Of a stretch of 38,752 bases of DNA, positions 34,637 to 38,752 are shown one piece after another. The stretch is from Sediminibacterium sp. Lineage in GTDB: Bacteria > Bacteroidota > Bacteroidia > Chitinophagales > Chitinophagaceae. Location of the stretch: contig JAOASV010000220.1 in assembly GCA_030158535.1 (NCBI GenBank), positions 1 to 38,752 on the forward strand, written 5' to 3'. Every line of letters begins with the position of its first letter. The first letter of the stretch is position 1. The notes beneath the pieces are model-generated. The model saw only the letters and a program-made list of their open reading frames with translations, did no database searches and was not told the origin of the DNA. The position numbers were made by a program, and so were the translations under genes.

Positions 34637-36073
34637 TTATTGACCTTGCCCTAATGAATAGGCGGCAGTGCCGTCAAATGCATATAGGTTCTCGGTTTTG
34701 ATGGTGTCAATGTCTTCTTCTATCGCTTTTTCTAAAAGTTCGATGATATCCGTTTTATACATTTGTTCTCCATTTTTTGCTTTAAATCTGCATCTCCAAT
34801 GGTCAGTACAAAATGTTTCTTTAAATCCATCAGGCCACACTTTAATACCTCTATTGGTAATCATAGATAGGTAAATGCCTTTGCTTTCCATTTTCTGAAT
34901 TTTACCCGCTAGTTCGTTCGGGTCTGATCCTCCCCAGTGCACAAAAAGATCAACACCTTCTAATGTTTTAGTTGCAGGTTCTTTTCTTTTGTATTTAGGA
35001 AGTTCAATTGCTAAGTTGTTAGAATAAGCAACTGCTTTTAATACCGAAGGTTTTTGACCTAAGTTAGCAATAACAGCAGCGGCAAATTCTTTGGTGCCTA
35101 CTTTTTGTTTGCTGGTACCTTCTTTAAATATATCTGGGGTATGGGTTCCGTCTTCGATGGTTTTAAGCCATGCGTTTTGAATTTTTTCAGCAACGTCTGC
35201 TTGTCCAATATGGTTTAGCATCATAATGGCACCCTGTAACAAGCCAGATGGGTTTGCAATATTTTTGCCCGCGATATCTGGTGCCGATCCGTGAATGGCT
35301 TCAAACATAGAGCACTCTTCACCAATATTGGCAGAGCCTGCAAGCCCTACAGATCCTGTGATTTGTGCAGCAACGTCGCTTAAAATATCGCCATATAAAT
35401 TTGGCATTACAATCACGTCAAATACTTCTGGGGTATCAGCTAATTTAGCAGCACCAATATCAATAATCCAGTGTTCGTTTTGAATGTTTGGATACTCTGC
35501 TGCTATTTCATTAAATACTTTACGAAACAAACCGTCTGTTTGCTTCATGATATTGTCTTTTGTAAAACAGGTTACTTTTTTTCTATTCTGTTGTTTTGCA
35601 TATTCAAAAGCGTATCTAATAATTTTTTCGCAACCAGGTCGGCTAATTAATTTCAAGCACTGCACTACTTCATCTGTTTGTTGGTGTTCGATACCTGCAT
35701 ACAGGTCTTCTTCATTTTCTCTTACAATTAAAATATCCATGATGGGATGCTTTGTTTTCACAAACGGATGCAAGCTCATGCATGGCCTAATATTTGAGTA
35801 AAGGCCTAAAAATTTTCTAGTTGAAACGTTCAAACTTTTGTAGCCGCCACCTTGAGGGGTAGTGATGGGAGATTTTAAAAACACTTTGTTGGTTCTAATA
35901 ATATCCCATGACGCTGGTGCAATGCCCGCCGTATTCCCGGCCAAAAACACTTTTTCTCCAATTTCAATTTCATCAATTGCAAATTTTGCGCCTGCTGCGG
36001 TCAAAATACTTAGGGTTGCGTCCATGATTTCTGGTCCAATGCCATCACCTTTTGCTACTGTTATTCTAGTCAT
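34637..36073 (-). CDS. icd: Isocitrate dehydrogenase (NADP-type, with C-terminal extension)
   Basis: TCA-cycle enzyme that oxidises isocitrate to 2-oxoglutarate and CO2. 478 residues, longer than E. coli Icd (416). The isopropylmalate/isocitrate dehydrogenase core occupies about 1-335 (VAKGDGIGPEIMDATL, KSPITTPQGGGYKSLNVSTRK, VRENEEDLYAGIEH, PNLYGDILSDVAAQITGSVG, EAIHGSAPDIAGK). A C-terminal extension of about 130 residues includes VDLFVHWGGSDPNELAGK and FCTDHWRCRF. This extended architecture is known from Thermus-type and Bacteroidetes enzymes. Cofactor preference cannot be assigned firmly. It is the first gene of a minus-strand run and is divergent from a LysR regulator. Confidence 0.93.
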   Translation of the reverse strand: MTRITVAKGDGIGPEIMDATLSILTAAGAKFAIDEIEIGEKVFLAGNTAGIAPASWDIIRTNKVFLKSPITTPQGGGYKSLNVSTRKFLGLYSNIRPCMSLHPFVKTKHPIMDILIVRENEEDLYAGIEHQQTDEVVQCLKLISRPGCEKIIRYAFEYAKQQNRKKVTCFTKDNIMKQTDGLFRKVFNEIAAEYPNIQNEHWIIDIGAAKLADTPEVFDVIVMPNLYGDILSDVAAQITGSVGLAGSANIGEECSMFEAIHGSAPDIAGKNIANPSGLLQGAIMMLNHIGQADVAEKIQNAWLKTIEDGTHTPDIFKEGTSKQKVGTKEFAAAVIANLGQKPSVLKAVAYSNNLAIELPKYKRKEPATKTLEGVDLFVHWGGSDPNELAGKIQKMESKGIYLSMITNRGIKVWPDGFKETFCTDHWRCRFKAKNGEQMYKTDIIELLEKAIEEDIDTIKTENLYAFDGTAAYSLGQGQ

Positions 36074-36092
36074 TGCTTTACATTTTTAGATG

Positions 36093-36106
36093 GCGCAAAA
36101 TTGCGC
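36093..36106. promoter_or_regulatory. Palindrome GCGCAA-aa-TTGCGC between icd and the LysR gene
   Basis: Perfect 6-bp arms around a 2-bp centre, in the 88-bp gap between divergent icd and lysR genes. It immediately neighbours a TTTATTTG (7/8 of TAnnTTTG, minus strand 36113 to 36106), the best -7 candidate for icd. This placement fits a regulator-binding site; which protein binds is inference. Confidence 0.4.
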
Positions 36107-36129
36107 AAATAAATACATAAATTTCTATT

Positions 36130-36137
36130 TATATTTG
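36130..36137 (+). promoter_or_regulatory. -7 promoter element for the LysR gene
   Basis: TATATTTG is a perfect TAnnTTTG, 24 nt before the ATG at 36162. A TTG at 36101-36103 (in the palindrome) is 26 nt upstream, slightly long for a -33 box. Confidence 0.5.
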
Positions 36138-36161
36138 TTATCAAAATCATAAACAAAACTT

Positions 36162-37079
36162 ATGAATTATACCCTCAATCAGTTGCAGGTATACTTAAAA
36201 GTGGTTCAAACCCAAAGCGTCACCAAGGCGTCTGAGGCACTTAACCTATCACAGCCAGCGGTGTCTATTCAGTTAAAAAACTTTCAAGATCAATTTGGCG
36301 TGCCATTAATTGAGGTTATTGGACGAAAGGTGTATATCACCGATTTTGGTAAAGAAATTGCCGAAGCCGCCGAAAATATCATTAATCAGGTCCATGCTAT
36401 CAATTACAAATCACTAGCCTACAAAAATCAATTAACGGGTCGTTTAAAAATAGCATCTGTTTCTACGGGAAAATATGTGATGCCCTTTTTTTTGTCAGGA
36501 TTCATGCGCCAGCACGCTGGTGTTGAACTATTAATGGATGTTACCAATAAGAATAAAGTATTTGAAAGCTTAAAAAACAATGAAATTGACTTTGGACTGG
36601 TGTCATTTTTGCCGTCTCTTTTGGATGTAGATAAACTAGACCTTTTACAAGACAAATTATATTTAGTAGGTAAGCGGGAAACAAATCAACAAGACAATGT
36701 TACTGCCAAAAAAATGTTTGAAAACCTGCCTATCATATTTAGAGAGGAAGGTTCAGGAACTAGGCAGGTGATGGAAAAATTTTTACAAAGTAATAATATT
36801 ACTGTGCTGCGTAAAATGGAGCTTACCTCTAATGAAGCCGTGAAACAGTCACTGATTGCGGGTCTTGGCTATTCTATTATGCCGTTTATTGGTATCCGTA
36901 AAGAAATTGTAAGCAATGAACTGCAAATTATTCCTGTTAAAGGGCTTCCTTTAAAAACAACATGGAATTTGATTTGGTTAAAGGGTAAGAAGTTATCGCC
37001 AACGGCTGCATCGTTTTTAGAATATCTGCAAAAAAATAAAGATCAAATTGTTGCGGATACATTTAGTTGGCACGAATAA
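36162..37079 (+). CDS. LysR-family transcriptional regulator
   Basis: 305 residues. The N-terminal winged helix-turn-helix is seen in LNQLQVYLKVVQTQSVTKASEALNLSQPAVSIQLKNFQDQFG (about 5-46), followed by a linker helix and a type 2 periplasmic-binding-like effector domain (about 90-295, with EEGSGTRQVMEKFL and LIAGLGYSIMPF). The pattern resembles the CbbR/CysB-like branch of LysR. It is divergent from icd with a palindrome between the genes, so autoregulation and control of icd are possible. The stop codon is only 2 nt from that of the convergent TonB receptor. Confidence 0.93.
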   Translation: MNYTLNQLQVYLKVVQTQSVTKASEALNLSQPAVSIQLKNFQDQFGVPLIEVIGRKVYITDFGKEIAEAAENIINQVHAINYKSLAYKNQLTGRLKIASVSTGKYVMPFFLSGFMRQHAGVELLMDVTNKNKVFESLKNNEIDFGLVSFLPSLLDVDKLDLLQDKLYLVGKRETNQQDNVTAKKMFENLPIIFREEGSGTRQVMEKFLQSNNITVLRKMELTSNEAVKQSLIAGLGYSIMPFIGIRKEIVSNELQIIPVKGLPLKTTWNLIWLKGKKLSPTAASFLEYLQKNKDQIVADTFSWHE

Positions 37080-37081
37080 GG

Positions 37082-38752
37082 TTATAGGTGAAAATTAACC
37101 GTTACCCCTGCGGCTCTACCCATTCCAAACACGCCTGAACCATGTGTTTTATATTTTTCGTTGAGGAGGTTAATCAAATTAATGTTTATATCTAGTTGCT
37201 TCAACACTATGCTTGCGTCAATATTAAGTGTGTTCCAGCCGGGCGTTCCAGATTTTCCAATTCTATTATCGTCCATATCTCCCTTGGCTAGCCTTGTTTG
37301 ATTGCCTGCAAATTGATGCCTGCAAGCGAGGGTCATATTTTTATGATTCCATGCAATAGAAGTTTGTCCAAAAAATGGAGGAATTCTTCTCATGGGTTCG
37401 TTTTTTGATACGTTTTGTCCATATGTATAGGTGGCATTTGTTTGTACAACAAATCCCGAATGTAATACCTGCGAAAAGGATAATTCGGCTCCTTTGATAT
37501 AGGATGATTCTATGTTTTTTTTGTTATAAACATTGTAGCCATTTATTACTTTACCATCTACAATAACTCTCGCAATAATGTCTTTTAATTGCATGTTAAA
37601 CATAGAAACAGTAAAATTCCTTTTTGGAGAATTGTATTTATATCCAATTTCTAGGTTTAATGATTTTTCTGGCTTTAAATCGTAACTCGGTATTTCGTAT
37701 CTAAAGTCTACGATACCTAATGTTCCTAGATCGTCTATATTAGGTGCTCTGTAGCCACTCGTAAATGAGCCAAATACCGCATTGTTTTTATTTGCTTGAT
37801 AGTTGATTCCAAAATTAGTTACCAGTGCAGACGGTTTTAAAGCAATATTTCCTAAATCTGTGTCTGTTATTTTAATATTTAAAAAATTGTATCGTATGCC
37901 AGTAATCAATTTAAATTTACCAGCAGTTATATAATGAATAGAAAAGAGCGAGCTATTGTTATATGTCGATTTGTTGGGGTATAAACCTCTTTTTAAAATT
38001 TGATTGCTCGTACTTGTATTTAGTTCGCTTGCAATGCTGTTTACGCGGTCTTTATAATAGTCAAAACCTGTATTGATTGTCCAAAAACTTGTTGGCTTTG
38101 AAATAATTTCCGCAGTTATACCAGTTGTATGAATTGTGTCGTTCTCGTTTCTTATAATGACAGCATTATTTTTTTGAATTGACCTGTTTTCAATTGAGCG
38201 TTGAATAGATGTATTGACTATTAATTCATTTACTATTTTATTATTACCCTTGTATTTATACTTTACATAATGTAAGTTGTGAATTTGATCATCCATCTGA
38301 TTAACCCTAAAATTTTCTAAAAGTATTTTATGATAAATGGGTATATTTTTTTGAGCAGTATTCTGACTTGAAATGGTTATATCTTGTTTGTTATCAATTT
38401 TGATTTTTGTTTTTACATCATAATTATTTTCTGAATAACCTGTAGGTGTTTGTTTGCCTATATTTCCGCCGCCCCATATATCACCATAATTTTTAAAACT
38501 AATGCCACCAATAAAATCCCATTTCTTTTGCGCAAATTGGACTTCTGTTCTGTTGGTACTTTCCATTTGATGCGTAACAAATTTGCTGATATTACTTAGA
38601 TATAACTTGCCATAATTTTTGAGTGTGTTTTGTTTGGTTTCCATTTGGATAACGCCTCCCATGGCATCCGAACCGTATTCTATAGCGCCAATACCTTTTA
38701 ATATGTCTATTTTTTTAAGGGTAAACATATCAATGGTATTTAAGTATTGGTT
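37082..38752 (-). CDS. TonB-dependent receptor, C-terminal part (5' end outside window)
   Basis: Outer-membrane active-transport beta barrel. The frame is open to the window edge (NQYLNTID precedes the ORF-track Met), so the N-terminus is missing. The end of the plug domain is recognised in DILKGIGAIEYGSDAMGGVIQMETK, followed by more than 500 residues of alternating aromatic barrel strands and the C-terminal NLLNEKYKTHGSGVFGMGRAAGVTVNFHL ending in a hydrophobic-Phe-His-Leu. It resembles BtuB/FecA-like siderophore or cobalamin receptors more than SusC, because the strands are short and the family-typical NYEPxNP region is absent in the part seen. The substrate cannot be told. Confidence 0.9.
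   Translation of the reverse strand, partial: NQYLNTIDMFTLKKIDILKGIGAIEYGSDAMGGVIQMETKQNTLKNYGKLYLSNISKFVTHQMESTNRTEVQFAQKKWDFIGGISFKNYGDIWGGGNIGKQTPTGYSENNYDVKTKIKIDNKQDITISSQNTAQKNIPIYHKILLENFRVNQMDDQIHNLHYVKYKYKGNNKIVNELIVNTSIQRSIENRSIQKNNAVIIRNENDTIHTTGITAEIISKPTSFWTINTGFDYYKDRVNSIASELNTSTSNQILKRGLYPNKSTYNNSSLFSIHYITAGKFKLITGIRYNFLNIKITDTDLGNIALKPSALVTNFGINYQANKNNAVFGSFTSGYRAPNIDDLGTLGIVDFRYEIPSYDLKPEKSLNLEIGYKYNSPKRNFTVSMFNMQLKDIIARVIVDGKVINGYNVYNKKNIESSYIKGAELSFSQVLHSGFVVQTNATYTYGQNVSKNEPMRRIPPFFGQTSIAWNHKNMTLACRHQFAGNQTRLAKGDMDDNRIGKSGTPGWNTLNIDASIVLKQLDININLINLLNEKYKTHGSGVFGMGRAAGVTVNFHL

Overview
The window looks like a piece of a Bacteroidetes chromosome, most likely a Chitinophagaceae-type bacterium (the genus is not determinable from sequence reading alone). 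The reasons are a secreted subtilase ending in a type IX secretion C-terminal domain, a SusC/BtuB-type TonB receptor, a short NuoG without the molybdopterin domain, near-absence of Shine-Dalgarno sequences, and repeated TAnnTTTG (-7) promoter elements instead of sigma70-type -10 boxes. All recognised genes are ordinary housekeeping or envelope genes. I see no phage, insertion sequence, CRISPR array or plasmid module.

Layout. 1-8790 (+): the 3' part of a respiratory complex I operon in the order nuoF(partial)-G-H-I-J-K-L-M-N, with gaps of 6-39 nt. 8896-15302: an orphan MacB/FtsX-type ABC permease, a convergent small secreted protein, a 1272-residue secreted S8 protease, and a divergent small lipoprotein-like protein. 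15303-15429: a 3 x 17 bp tandem repeat in front of mfd. 15430-21224: mfd (+), then a 68-residue protein and gyrB on the minus strand. 21436-24024 (+): an AraC regulator with a cysteine cluster, and an amidohydrolase lipoprotein. 24041-26628: fumC (-), divergent from a secreted alkaline-phosphatase-superfamily protein (+). 26615-29373 (-): an enoyl-CoA hydratase gene broken by one in-frame amber codon, a stand-alone B12-binding mutase subunit, and gltX. 29403-30820 (+): a polysaccharide deacetylase and tatD. 30876-30960: tRNA-Ser(GGA), followed by about 200 bp that folds almost completely into consecutive hairpins. 31167-36073 (-): a compact run icd - 94-aa orphan - zinc-ribbon DUF-type protein - tsaC/sua5 - dihydroorotase-like. 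36162-37079: a LysR regulator (+). 37082-38752: a TonB-dependent receptor cut by the window edge (-).

The genes cover energy metabolism (complex I, fumarase, isocitrate dehydrogenase), DNA and RNA upkeep (Mfd, GyrB, TatD, GltX, TsaC, tRNA-Ser), acyl-CoA chemistry and the envelope. The observations most worth following up are the amber-interrupted enoyl-CoA hydratase, the hairpin train after tRNA-Ser, and TAnnTTT[G/A]-N4-ATG start architectures suggesting leaderless mRNAs. The uncharacterised 94-aa and zinc-ribbon pair embedded between icd and tsaC is also notable. Several ORF-track starts were corrected (mfd, gyrB, gltX, the polysaccharide deacetylase, the B12 subunit, the zinc-ribbon protein and the 68-aa protein) using conserved N-termini and promoter positions.
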